Source: Sparassis latifolia (lineage: Eukaryota > Basidiomycota > Agaricomycetes > Polyporales > Sparassidaceae). From it: a DNA stretch of 64,000 nucleotides. Positions 45,758 through 56,423 of the stretch are shown one piece after another. The DNA is taken from positions 4,278,001 through 4,342,000 of the forward strand of contig CM031556.1 of assembly GCA_018466975.1 (NCBI GenBank), written 5' to 3'. A model generated the notes under the pieces. That model was not told where the DNA came from, did not search any database, and saw only the letters and a program-made list of their open reading frames with translations. The first letter of the stretch is position 1; each line of letters opens with the position of its first letter. Position numbers and translations under genes: made by a program.

Positions 45758-46283
45758 TGTTACAACAGTCCCTGACATGAGCCATGCGAATGGGCTCCGG
45801 CCCGAGTTGGAACATTCTCGCAGTATGCAACTGCGATGTTGAGGCCTCACCTAGAGGCTAGACCTTTGGATATCACGTGCTATGACATCACTAATCTAGA
45901 ATATGATGTCATGGTTCTCGACCTAGTCTAGGTACAGCCGACCTTAGACCTCGGTACATATAGTCAGCCCGGCCTCATGGCCACCTCATGATGCTTATTG
46001 ACGACACACCTATACCTCATGGTGTGCGCCTGACCTTGTACTGATAAGATGGACCAATGACAGCCATTGTATTACATCGTATGTACAAGTATATAAGTGG
46101 CATGTATTTAATAGGTTCCACAATTTGAACCTACCCATTCTTAGACCATATCTGATGCATGTTAGCTTGAGGACGACCGCTTGAGTCTTGCACCGGTCCC
46201 CAACGGGGCCGGTTGGCATCAACGACTTGAGCCTCCTAAAGGCTGGCGTGTACTCAGGTCGCCCCTTGGGTTCCCTCATAACA
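45758..46283 (+). repeat. 3' LTR of the 25-kb element
   Basis: 526 bp, same orientation as 21090-21615, followed by CATGA. Relative to the left LTR many CpG sites read TpG or CpA. Confidence 0.92.
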
Positions 46284-48240
46284 CATGAGTCTACACCGTG
46301 ACGTCGCCATCAGCACCACTATCACACTTATTGGCAGGACATGGGAGCTCACTGATGTGCTCACAACCACCTGCTTCCATGAAGGTGTCTGAGCAATGAC
46401 ATCATCGTCATCCTCCTCCTCCTCCTCCTTCTCCTTGTCGGTGGCATCACCATCACGAGCGACGGCATCACCGTCAGGAGCGACGGCATCACCATCAGGA
46501 ATGACAGCATCACCATCAGGAGCGATGGCCATCTCGTCGACACTTGGCTCTTCGAGGATGCCGCCATTATCGAGTATCATGCATCTTTGAATAGCGGCCA
46601 GGTCAACCACAAAGCTGAATGACCCGTCAGTGTCTTGCGCATCATACATTCGGAGGTATAGCGCCATGACCTGCGCAGGCTTCATCTTCACCAGGTCGCC
46701 TACAGATCCTCGCCAATCCATGGCAACCAATTTGCATGCGATATCGCCGAGTGCATCCCATGGGAGTTCAGGGAGATCCTCAACATCGGTGTGTGTGTAG
46801 ACTGACGAAAGTAATTAGTATGAGAATGAATTTATAAACAAAATACATATGCCATAACTCTTCCATGTATTCTTTCAAGGTCTTCCCTATGTGCATCGGA
46901 GTCCAGTCTTCCTCCATCTGTGGGAGGACGGGCTTGCCAATGTCATCACGTGCCTTGGGAGGATCATGGTTCACCACTGTTGATCGTATTGTAAGTATAA
47001 GAGCCCTGCGCGAAGCAACGAAACTTACCAAATGCTTGGGCCACGAAGCATTCCCAGCGCGCATCTTCAGCTTCATTTCTGCCTTCAAAGGTGGAGAATG
47101 ATTCGGTTTCCCCAGCAGGCATGATATCGACACTGCAAACATACTGTAAGTGAATTTCCGTGGACAGATATGGAGAATGAGAACTCACCGAGTGGAACGG
47201 GGAACTCCCTCTCGCGACTTGTACACCATGCACAAATGGAAGCCAACATCCTCTCCTGCTTGCCAACCCTTGCTTCTAATCAACCCCTGGAGGGCCGATG
47301 CAACCTTGACAAAAAGTCCTTCTTGGTTGCTAACGTCACTGGTGAGCCTCAAGTCATCACGCAGAGCTATGACTCGGACTCACTCGGTGATGAGGTCATC
47401 AATGCTCAAATGTGCTTCTCCTCGTCTGATAGTGCCTTGAAGCACTTGGACTTGACCGAGGAGATGATGGCTGTGCAGTTTGATTCATTCACCTTCCCCT
47501 CTGCAACCTGAGATGCGAGCGCCGCCTCCCAAATTTTGTGACCTTCGTCATCCTTGGCCCATAATGCACTGCCGCCACTGCTACGCTTGCGTGCGATGAA
47601 CATGTTCTTGCCCCCAGCATGAAACTCGCGTCGGACTCCTTTACTGGTGCGTATGCGGGTCTTCTTGAAGAACACTGCGCTTTCTGTATGTACATAGAAT
47701 GGATGAGAATCGTACCCTGAGAATGAATGCGAAGGCTCACCTCATGTGCCACGGGGAGAGCTGCCCTGGTGAAGCGAGAGGACATGTTCTGCAATGCTGC
47801 AACTGCAGCCTTCAAGATTGCTGCTCGCTCTTCACTACCCAACTTGTGACTCAAGTATTCGGCGTGTTTCTCATCCAGCACAGCGAGCTCCACGGGGCGC
47901 CAGCTTATGTGCTTCTGCGAGATGACTTCAACGGAGGGATCTGCCACAGTGAAAGCTACTGCGGGTGCGCGTAATGTAGGGAGACTCACCAAATTTTCAC
48001 CCTTATCATCCATCTCCTGAGATGCATAAGCCAATCAGTATTGTATGTTTAGCCTCGCGTAGTCTCGCAGAAAAATATTTTGTGGTGCTGTCACTCTGAC
48101 GGTAAAAGTACAATCTTCAGATCATATACAGATATGTGAGATCTCACCAGGATCAGATTTAGCGTTGCGGAAGCATCCCGATCTGAACGACGAAAGACAG
48201 TGTCAGCACGTAATATTTGTTGACTGTGGCAGAGCGCACT
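46284..48240 (-). pseudogene. 5' part of the KDZ-3 gene interrupted by the LTR element
   Basis: The minus-strand multi-exon gene has exons including EMDDKGENL and VISQKHISWRPVELAVLDEK (48034-47740), FKKTRIRTSKGVRREFHAG (47675-47406), VCSVDIMPAGETESFSTFEG, GKPVLPQMEEDW with MHIGKTLKEYMEEL, and YTHTDVEDLPELPWDALGDI leading to VAMDWRGSVGDLVKMKPAQ (46730 on). An acidic PDGDAV repeat and E/D run follow. Introns are short GT..AG, for example GTAAGTTTCG..TCAACAG near 46982-47034. The gene passes into the LTR element at 46284 and resumes at 21089. A frameshift is needed near 47690, and one TAG lies by the junction. No domain is recognised. Confidence 0.6.
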
Positions 48241-48253
48241 ATTCCGAACCAGT

Positions 48254-49474
48254 CTACATAACATAGTAATATTCCTTGCCATCCACAATCTCGATGATCT
48301 CACCCGGGACGTCATCATTAGGTATGATCTCTGCTTCCACCTCATCGTCTGTAAGCTCAATGTCACACTCTATCACCTCACGTGCCTTCCCCTTATTCAT
48401 CTGTCTGAATTTTTTACCCTCCGTCCCCACATCGGGTGACAGTGAACGCTTGGCCACGCATCTGCTCGAGCTTGAACTGCTAGCAGCGTCGCAAACCCAG
48501 CTGGATAAGGACATCGAAGGTGTCGAAAGCGTGCTCTGAGATCCACCAGAAGATGAGGATGGGGTGGTGAGAACATTTTTCGCAAACATGTTGATAGCGG
48601 CCATGAGCGCAGGCAGATGCGCAGTTGCTGAAACCTGTATGTTAGCAATCTGAGCAGTGCTCAGATTCCAAGTGCTGCCCTTTTCGCGGTAAACAGGAGT
48701 GTCACCCGAAAGCAAATACTGCTTATCCGTGTGCTTTGGATAGTCGACAAACTTCTTCAAATGAGGGCAGTACCGCTGGTATGGCGATAAGCCTTGGGAG
48801 TCATCGATAAGCACCGTCTCGATGAAGGACTGCTTGAACTTGAATTTAAGATAGGAATATCTGAACCCTGCACACTGCATTAGCAAGCTCACCGGTGGTC
48901 ACACGTGAATGTTACTTACCTTGCACACCATGAGCACCGACACAGTGGCAGAATTCAAGGGAGGGCGACCGCGGCGGCGGAAAACCGGTGAGGTGCTAGG
49001 AGAACTCGAGAGCGGGCTGCTCGAGGGTGGGCTGCTCGAAGGCAAGCTGGTGTTGATCATAGGACTGGTGGGCGGTGGTGTGGCCTCGGATTGAGGTTCA
49101 TCAGAGCGCAAATAGTCCACACCGCCTAGTACAGGGGGCAGACAGAGAGCAGCAATGTCCTCATGGCACTGGGCCATATTACTCCGCATCATTTGCACTC
49201 GAAGCCTTTTGAGATGGTGCCCACACGTTGGAGTAGTGCGACACTGAATGAGATCAGAAAGAATGTAGGTGCATGAGTACAAAGTGGACTTACAATCTCG
49301 AAGAGCACCCCAAGGTTCTCAGCATTGGTCACACCGTAGCTGGTCACAACGAGGTGACGCTGCTCCGGTTGCACCGAGCACATTATCAACGAAGATAGCA
49401 AGATGTCGCATCGAGGGAGAAGGCCATCGACAATGGCCTTGACGCGGGGGTCGGTGCGAGCCATGTTCAAGCGT
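48254..49474 (-). CDS. AT-hook protein of KDZ-3 (C-terminal exons)
   Basis: Clean splicing joins three exons on the minus strand: up to 49294 (..NAENLGVLFEI), 49243-48920 (CRTTPTCGHHLKRLRVQMM to VSVLMVCK), and 48874-48254 (CAGFRYSYLKFKFKQSF to DGKEYYYVM*). The introns are 49244-49293 (50 nt, GTAAGT..TTCAG) and 48875-48919 (45 nt, GTAAGT..TGCAG). The second exon has an AT-hook (FRRRGRPPLN) after a Ser/Pro-rich tract, so DNA minor-groove binding is likely. The C-terminus is acidic. The ATG at 49464 is usable, but the frame is open upstream (HSRLN) to an AG at about 49475. The gene therefore probably continues upstream, perhaps joining 49811-50569. Confidence 0.7.
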
Positions 49475-49810
49475 GAATGCTGCAGTTTAATGTGTTCGCA
49501 GCATGGCTTTTATACCAGAAACAGTGCAAATAAATGCATACAAAATCCAGGCGTATATGACACGTTGTACTGTTTGAGATCCATCAGGAAATTACCAGTG
49601 TGAATCAGCCTGCAAACAGAAGTCGTCAGTTATTGAATTAACTATACATGGTGACCACTTAGCTGAATTTGAGTGTAGCTGCTCTGAACCGATGTTGGTG
49701 ATCTTCAAGACAAGGCAGCACTGTCACCCACGTAGATAGTGCATTCCAATCAAGTCGGGCATGTCATTGCTGTACAACAATACATAAATTGCAGAATGAA
49801 TGGCCAAGCA

Positions 49811-50569
49811 CTACGCGAATCGGATGAGTGCAACGGGGAGACAGTGAAACTGGTGCACGAATGTCTGCACATACAAGTGGACGACGCTATCCTGCAAGCG
49901 ATTGTACTCATCTGCCTCGCAGACAAGCAGAGTGTCCGCATCTATTCGCAAGTCTTCCGGGACATCTGGCCACTGTTGCACGACTGCAAGGAATGCACTG
50001 AGGTGGGGACAGCTTCGCTCCCATCCCGGCGCAGGTGCACGAACCCAATGGAAAGCAACATCATCTTCACTCCAGCACAGTGCGACCGTCAGACATGACC
50101 TGGTGACGCATCTATCCCACACCTTGGCCACTTGTGCCTCGCATTCCCACTGATGTAAAGAGCCCCATTTGCTTATGTCCAAGAGACGAGCATCCAACGC
50201 ATGCAACTCGCAGCGCCAGTTAGTCTTGTGCAGCTCCCACAAGATCTGCTCACAGACATCGACCACATTATTCAGCGATATCGGGTGCTCACCCCAGGAG
50301 GGTTCCATTATCTCATCGTACGAGCTCATCCGGCCAGTGGCAGCAAAGAGCCGATGAATATTTTGTTGCCGCTCATGTTTATCCTTGGCTTTCTTCACCG
50401 CGCTCGATTTGCTGGCGACAAGATTTGCAGCGTTCGTGTCTGATAGCCCGTCACCACTTGATGTTGATGCACCCTCACACGCCGCTGCCTTACCCTCACC
50501 CGATGTCAAAGTGGCTGACATAGTGCTCTGACCTTCTGCAGTCTCGTCCAGACTGTAGTCTCCCCACAA
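49811..50569 (-). CDS. KDZ-3 unknown protein, probably 5' exon of the AT-hook gene
   Basis: This 252-residue frame starts MWGDYSLDETAEGQSTMSAT and has a charged tract (KSSAVKKAKDKHERQQNIHR). It then has VDVCEQILWELHKTNWRCEL, LLDISKWGSLHQWECEAQ and a Trp-rich continuation, ending near LPVALIRFA. Such W-rich segments are familiar from basidiomycete element-borne hypothetical proteins. A further small exon, LIHTGNFLMDLKQYNVSYTP, can be read at about 49630-49560, between this frame and the AT-hook exons. One gene of about 2.3 kb is likely, but the splice phase of the middle exon does not close cleanly. Confidence 0.55.
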   Translation of the reverse strand: MWGDYSLDETAEGQSTMSATLTSGEGKAAACEGASTSSGDGLSDTNAANLVASKSSAVKKAKDKHERQQNIHRLFAATGRMSSYDEIMEPSWGEHPISLNNVVDVCEQILWELHKTNWRCELHALDARLLDISKWGSLHQWECEAQVAKVWDRCVTRSCLTVALCWSEDDVAFHWVRAPAPGWERSCPHLSAFLAVVQQWPDVPEDLRIDADTLLVCEADEYNRLQDSVVHLYVQTFVHQFHCLPVALIRFA

Positions 50570-50599
50570 GGCATCCCTCCATTCTGCTATTATGATTCC

Positions 50600-51380
50600 T
50601 GAGGTACGAAGAAATCATTCTTTATGGGATAGGGCTTCTGCCAAAATCCTGAGGGACAGATGAAATGGCCCCTATGCGTGAGAATGACTTTTCAATACAA
50701 ATTTGTATGCATGAGCTACACCTAGTCCTGGATTAGGTCTAGGGTTTAACTACAAACTTTGTATTCCCTGTTCTTACTCTACTACATCTTGCATACAGGC
50801 GGTCTTTCAAAGTGATTGTAGTAGAAACCAACGCGACTTGCACAAATAGTAATCAACAGAAGTGCCACAGCAGCCACAAAGAACCAATGCATCATAGTCA
50901 GTGAATTTATAGAAGCACATACTAATTCCAACACATAAAAAGCAGTACCATTGAAATTCTTGAAGGAAATGGAGCATAATGCTCTGTTAAACCAAGTAAA
51001 TCTGAGTAAAACTGGCTGAGATATCTGAGTTTTGGATTAGAATGCTCAGTCTGAAGTGCAGACAAATTGTATAAATGCCAGAAAAATTTGAGAATGACTC
51101 TAAAATGAACATGAACATGTTAGATAGGGCGCCTTATTTTTTACATGCAGTGCACATTGAAGAAACAAGCAGAAATGAGAGAAAATTGAGAAATTGGATC
51201 GTAGCACTCCAGCATGTGATCATAATGTTTTGAGAGTAGCACCGTCAGATTCAGCTTGAAAATGCGGTCAGAATGCCTACGAGGTTCATCCAAATTAGAG
51301 CAGAATTGAGTGAACTACAAGCCTGGCAAGTTTGGCTACAAGTGTGGTAACAAGTGCTTGAAGCCGGTAGTGTCACGTGC
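50600..51380. other. AT-rich, no gene seen
   Basis: No recognisable coding or repeat structure. Confidence 0.4.
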
Positions 51381-51520
51381 CACCCGAGTCACGTTTTGCG
51401 CCGTACGTTAAGCGCTATAGGGCGCTTAACGTTCCATAGGGCGCTTAACGTTCCATACGGCGCAAAATGTGACCTGCCGGGCATGTGACGTGCACATGCT
51501 TGTGGCTGAAGACAAACATG
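51340..51520. repeat. Foldback (MITE-like) element
   Basis: TTTTGCGCCGTACGTTAAGC (about 51395-51414) is repeated inverted as GTTCCATACGGCGCAAAATG near 51450-51471. A central GGGCGCTTAACGTTCCATAG unit is doubled. Outer arms CAAGTGCTTG/CATGCTTG and TCACGTGCC/GGCATGTGACGT extend the inversion over about 150 bp. Strong stem-loop potential; no coding. Confidence 0.75.
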
Positions 51521-51579
51521 CAGAATAAAATGCAGAAAAATCGCAGAAATACCAGGAAAATTATGGCATGACCCTTTCA

Positions 51580-52380
51580 TGACATTAGACTTGTAGAAAT
51601 AACTAGACAATGTTGTAAACCATTGTAAAGTCCTTACAAATCCATACTAGATGGCATATTAGAATATTGTAAGGCCTTACAAACCAATACTAAAGGGTGT
51701 AATAGAGTTCAAAAAATGGTATAATAAAGCATTGAAGCAAGGTTACTAAACACTACTAGACATACTAGGAGTCAATACAACACTTTGTAGGCTATTGTAA
51801 GCATCTTACAAAGTGACACTAGATGACCTATCTCACTATTGTAGGATCATTATAAACATGTTTATTAGAACACTCACAAGAGATTACTAGAGACTATTGA
51901 AGGTTACTGAAGATTTTTAACATTTCCGACTATTGTAAGTTCATTACAAACTGATACTATAGAATCTATCAGGAGCCAGTATTATAGGGTGTTGTTGACT
52001 TGCTGAACATTACTAGACAATATACCAAGAGTCAGTAGGCGACTTTATACACTATTTAATAGTATGGCCCTTATCAACCCATACAACTTATCAATATATA
52101 GTGGGACATTGTAGGACACTTAGTACACATTATTAAATGGCACACTAGGAGTAGAGAATACAATAACAATTTCTTGTATACATTGTTACAGGCACATCTG
52201 TAACAGTTTCCAGTGTCATTTTTTGTAGTGATTCTTATAGGCACATTTGTAACCGTTTCTAGTTTTATTTTTTGTAGTGGTTTGTATAGGCATGTTGTTC
52301 ACATTTCTTGTAGTAATTCTTGTAGGCGCATTTGTAACAGTTTCTAGGGTCATTTTTTGTAGTGATTCTTATGTATCAAG
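51580..52380. repeat. Imperfect AT-rich repeats
   Basis: The motif ATTGTAAGNNCTTACAAA with following ATACTA(G) recurs at about 51623, 51668, 51795 and 51924. A TTTCTAG(T/G)NTCATTTTTTGTA-type unit with GTGATTCTTATAGGCACATT recurs three to four times at 52190-52380. Confidence 0.65.
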
Positions 52381-52439
52381 AATCAGTAGATGAATTGGTA
52401 AACCACTATAAGGCTCTTTAATCCTTGTAAAATGAATAT

Positions 52440-53190
52440 TAATAACTTTTTAGTCATGTTTTTATATAGATTATATAAAATGACATAGTATCATTTTGAA
52501 GCCATTTTTCAGCTGAATCTTTTAAAATGCATCCTAGCCACTTTTTAGTAATGTTTTTATATACTTTTCGGAAAACAACATAGTAATATCATTTTGAAGC
52601 TATATTTCAGCTGAATCTTTTGAAATGCATACTAGCCACTTTTTAGTAATGTTTTTGTATACTTTTTGCAAAATGACAAAGTAATATTATTTTGAAGCTA
52701 TTTTTTAGCTCAGTCTTTTAAAATGTATACTAGTCACTTTTTAGTAATGTTTTTATATACTTTTTGCAAAATGACATAGTAACATCATTTAAAAGCCATT
52801 TTTCAGCTGAGTCTTTGAGAATGCATAGTAGTAACTTCTGAGTAATGTTTTTGTACACTTTTTGCAAAATAACGTAGTAATACCATTTTGAAGCCATTTT
52901 GAAGCTGAGTCTTTTAGGATACATACTAGTCACTTTTTAGTAATGTTTTTATAAAGATTTTATAAATTGATATAGTAGCATCATTTTGAAGCCATTTTTC
53001 AACTGAGTCTTTTTGAATGCATACTAGTCACTTTTAAGTAAGGTTTTTGTATACTTTTTGCAAAACAACATAGTAGTATCATTTTAAAGCAATTTTGAAA
53101 GTCATTTTTAGGAGAGGTGTACTAACAGTTTTTAGTAACATTCTTATATAGTTTTGATAAAAGAACAGAGTGATATCATTTTAAAGTCAT
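52440..53190. repeat. Tandem array, unit about 98 bp
   Basis: About eight units containing CACTTTTTAGTAATGTTTTT, ACTTTTTGCAAAATGACATAG and CATTTTGAAGCCATTTTTCA. The motif starts fall at 52539, 52637, 52735, 52833 and 52931, giving a period of 98 bp. The array is AT-rich and non-coding. Confidence 0.85.
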
Positions 53191-54060
53191 GTTTTAAATA
53201 ATTCTACTCTGAGATGCCTAGCAAGATGTTAGACTATTATCAGATAGCGACAAATAAATTATTATCTACATTGTACTAAATTATCAACTGATATTAAATT
53301 CTATGCAAAAAAGTTGGTAGGTGACATAGTAGATGTATAAAACTCATGTGATAGCATAACATATTATTATTATAATGTGTGTCTCATACTCTAATACACT
53401 ATTATAAGATTTTTATAAACTACAATCAGATGACATCTTATAAGTAAGTCAGGAGTGTAATATTGTTAGAAGCTTACTATATATTACTAAGCAATATACC
53501 AGTTATTGAATAACATTATAGACCATTAAAATCCTCTCATTTAAAAAGCACTAGCATTTTCTTGTAACTTTGTTATATAGACATATAGATGACATGCTGG
53601 ACTATTGCAGAACTGTTACTAAATATTTTTAAGTGAAATATTAGACAAATAGCATACTAAAACATTGTAATGCAGTTGTTAATGATACCTGAAGTATCTA
53701 AATAATATTATAAGTGATTTTAATGCTTTATTTCTTTTTAGTATCTGTATAAAATGAATTTTAACATAAATGTAGTTGAAATAAAAACAGAGTTTCAGAG
53801 CTTCAAAAAATTATACACTACAAGAAAGACTTGAGATCTTTACACTTATTAGTATAGTGTCAAATGTTAGTAGATTTTTGCCTAAAGTGACTGTTTTAAG
53901 TGAATACAAATGGTGAAACCTTTAAATAGATACTAAATAAAAATGCAACATGCAATGCAATGTAACGGACCACTCTTCACGAGTAATCAACTACTAAGGA
54001 GTAATACAAAATGATTAATGCATGTGAGAACAATTAGATGATGAGAGAAAGGCAGGAACA
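53191..54060. other. AT-rich spacer
   Basis: No gene is recognised. CACTACAAGAAAG at 53816 is a possible transposon terminus (see findings). Confidence 0.4.
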
Positions 54061-54067
54061 CAGAACC

Positions 54068-55700
54068 TCAGGAATCGTTCCTGCCATACAAAGCAATGGC
54101 CCACTCCCCACAAGTCTTCAGTGGAAGCCCGCCAATCGTCAGATCTAAAATTCGTTGACAACAAAACCCACGGATCTGCACGAAATTGTGCAGGTATCGT
54201 AAAAGCTTGTCACCGATGCAGTCAAGCACAAAAGGCAGCGGGAAAAAGTATGTTGCCACTCGTGGCAGTGCCATCAAAGGAGGCACACCCAAGAGGGCGG
54301 TGTTCCACGCATCGCCAAGTAACGCGCTGAGCTTGTGCAACAAAGACGGATGGGCGGGCTGCGATGCCCCCACACTAGAACTCTTCGGTGGGAGTTGCGA
54401 TGGGAGTTTTCGTCCTTGCGTGCGCGGTGCGTGCGGGGTTGTTCACGCTTGACTGCCCCGAGGGCTTTGGCGGAGGCAGGCTGGCAGTGCAGACAGCAGC
54501 TGTAGCCTCATGCAACATCCTAGGTCCGTCATCACGCAATGAAAACTCTGCGGCCAAAAGACCATCGAAAGGTGAAACTTCGTCCGCCCCTGTTTCACTT
54601 GATCAGAGAGAGCTTGAACATTGTAAAAGTATTTGCCTACCCATTAAAAGTGTCGATCCACCAGTGATCGCCTGGTGAGATGACGACGCACTTGGCAATG
54701 CCATAGCCCGAGAGGTTAGATCGTTGTAGCCTTGGGAGGATGACGGCCAGGCATCTCTTCCATCGCATACTGTTCAATGAGCTTAGGAAAGAGTTTCAGA
54801 TCACTTAGCACTAGGCAGAAAGACTGGGTGAAAACATATCGGAATCGTTCTGATTGGGCTGCCCCGGCGCTGATCCCGAGCCACGTCCCTGTCCTCGTCC
54901 ACGTCCTCATCCTCGTCCTCGGCCTTGGCCTTGGCCTCATCTGGTAGACATCATCTGATTCGGTAAGAATAATCAGCCTCACACAAGGCTTAGATGTACA
55001 ATTCGCGTACCTTCACAGAAAAAAAGGCGCCGCAATCCAGCGCCGATGAGCCTGCAGACGAAATGAGTGTACACTAACGTAACTACGAAATGTATGGACG
55101 CTACACAATGAAGGGAAAATGAATGAGTAATGTGTGCTAAGGCTGCACCACCTGTGAATAAGGGACTTACCACTGAGAGTACCTACTTCCAATCTCCAAC
55201 AGAGAAGCCAAAGACTCATGAAAATCTACAGGCCTCCGATCTTGATACAGGGGGCGCACAGCGTGCTCGAACGTGCACCGGTCTTGAGTTCTTGGGAATC
55301 CCAGCCAGGCAAAGAGAGAAGTCTCTCTTCGCACGTAGCTGTCGTCCTCAGTGGTGTTCAAGAGGCATATGCCTCTCATTCACACTCTGGCTTTGAGGGA
55401 AAGAAGATCTTCAAGAAATTAAAATGTGAGATGAAACTCACAGAAGGGAGGAGGGTAGGGACGATGAACGATAATCGATGAAGGTAGGATGATCCTTGTT
55501 GATTTCTCTGAGTTCGGAGTCCGCCGGTCTGAGGCCTTTCGGGCTCTGAATGTGGATGGAAGAGGACCGCCCACTCACCATCCAATTTGAATCTCCACTC
55601 AGATTCGATTGTCAGTGCTGGTGACTTCCTCGTTCTAAGTCCAACAGCCTCAAGTCCCAGCCGCCTCAGACTCAAGTTCAAGCTCTTTCCTCAAGCCTCT
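54068..55700 (-). pseudogene. KDZ-3 region unknown multi-exon gene
   Basis: Minus-strand exons read LRRLGLEAVGLRTRKSPALT (about 55680-55560), then RRETSLFAWLGFPRTQDRCT with VRPLYQDRRPVDFHESLASL (55379-55171). A GTAAGT donor at 55170 can join an exon after CTGCAG at 55052-55057 in frame (RYSQW-LIGAGLRRLFFCE). Then come an acidic exon (DEAKAKAEDEDEDVDEDRD), FRYVFTQSFCLVLSDLKLFP with IEQYAMEEMPGRHPP in another frame, and a last frame ending GEWAIALYGRNDS* (54068). Frameshifts or unrecognised introns separate the pieces. No domain is recognised. Confidence 0.45.
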
Positions 55701-55879
55701 CTTCCTCCCTCTGCCTCTTCAAGCACCCTGGTGCTCCGATGGCCATACGGCCATCGTGAGACCTCGGTTGGTGTCCGCTCCCACTGGTATTACCAGCGGT
55801 TGAGTGGACACAGCAAATTCGAGGGCTTGCATGCCGACAATGGAGCTATAGCCGTGGTATGTATATTTTTGTAGTGTAT

Positions 55880-56420
55880 CCTCTTCCGCTCGCTCTTCAC
55901 ATTTAGGTCACCACTATCCTTCATGGCCTTCCATTGCTTTGGCCCTCAAGATGTCCTTCATTTCCTGGTAAGTCTTTTGCTATTCATCATCAATCTCCCT
56001 CACTTACTCTGGCACTGAGGTGGCTTGCTCACAGGCTCACGGGCTCTAGGTATATTCTTCCACGCGTGTGAGGTCCCTACACGACGATGTAGCAGTTGTG
56101 GCAGATTACGCATCCATTTTTCATTAGCTTCTCGATCAGTAGAGTTCGTGCCCATGCGGAGGCGATCTGTCAAGATTGGGACGGTGTGGGTTAGTGTATG
56201 TAAGGTATCATAGAAGTACACCAGCATTTTGTGGGCCAGGGTACCACTGTCCTCGACGCACGCATTGTAAGTTCCTCTCGCTCTGTGAAATTCTCATTCT
56301 CTTATCACATCAGCAGCCCACTACCTCCATGACTCGATGAGCAGGCATGGTGAAGGGAATTACATTCCACGCATCTTGTCGTAAAGTGGCCATCGTGTTG
56401 AAGAAGATGGAGATGAATGG
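55880..56420. other. Region upstream of the KDZ-3 transposase
   Basis: Short frames only. It probably includes 5' exons and promoter of the transposase gene, but no start could be fixed. Confidence 0.4.
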
Positions 56421-56423
56421 TAA

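Larger units (their letters stand above)
21090..46283 (+). mobile_element. 25.2-kb LTR element hosting KDZ-4
   Basis: Two 526-bp direct LTRs (21090-21615 and 45758-46283) begin TGTTACAAC and end TAACA. They are flanked by the exact 5-bp duplication CATGA (21085-21089 and 46284-46288). A purine-rich GAGTGGGAGCTTA precedes the right LTR, as expected for a polypurine tract. The internal domain, once KDZ-4 is removed, is about 3.5 kb and shows no gag, protease, reverse transcriptase, RNase H or integrase. It therefore looks like a non-autonomous (LARD-type) element that KDZ-4 later entered. Confidence 0.9.

Noticed and set aside
52200..52370. TTTTTTGTAGTG strings as CACTA ends
   Set aside because: They repeat three times at about 50-85 bp spacing within a tandem repeat, so they do not mark a single terminus.
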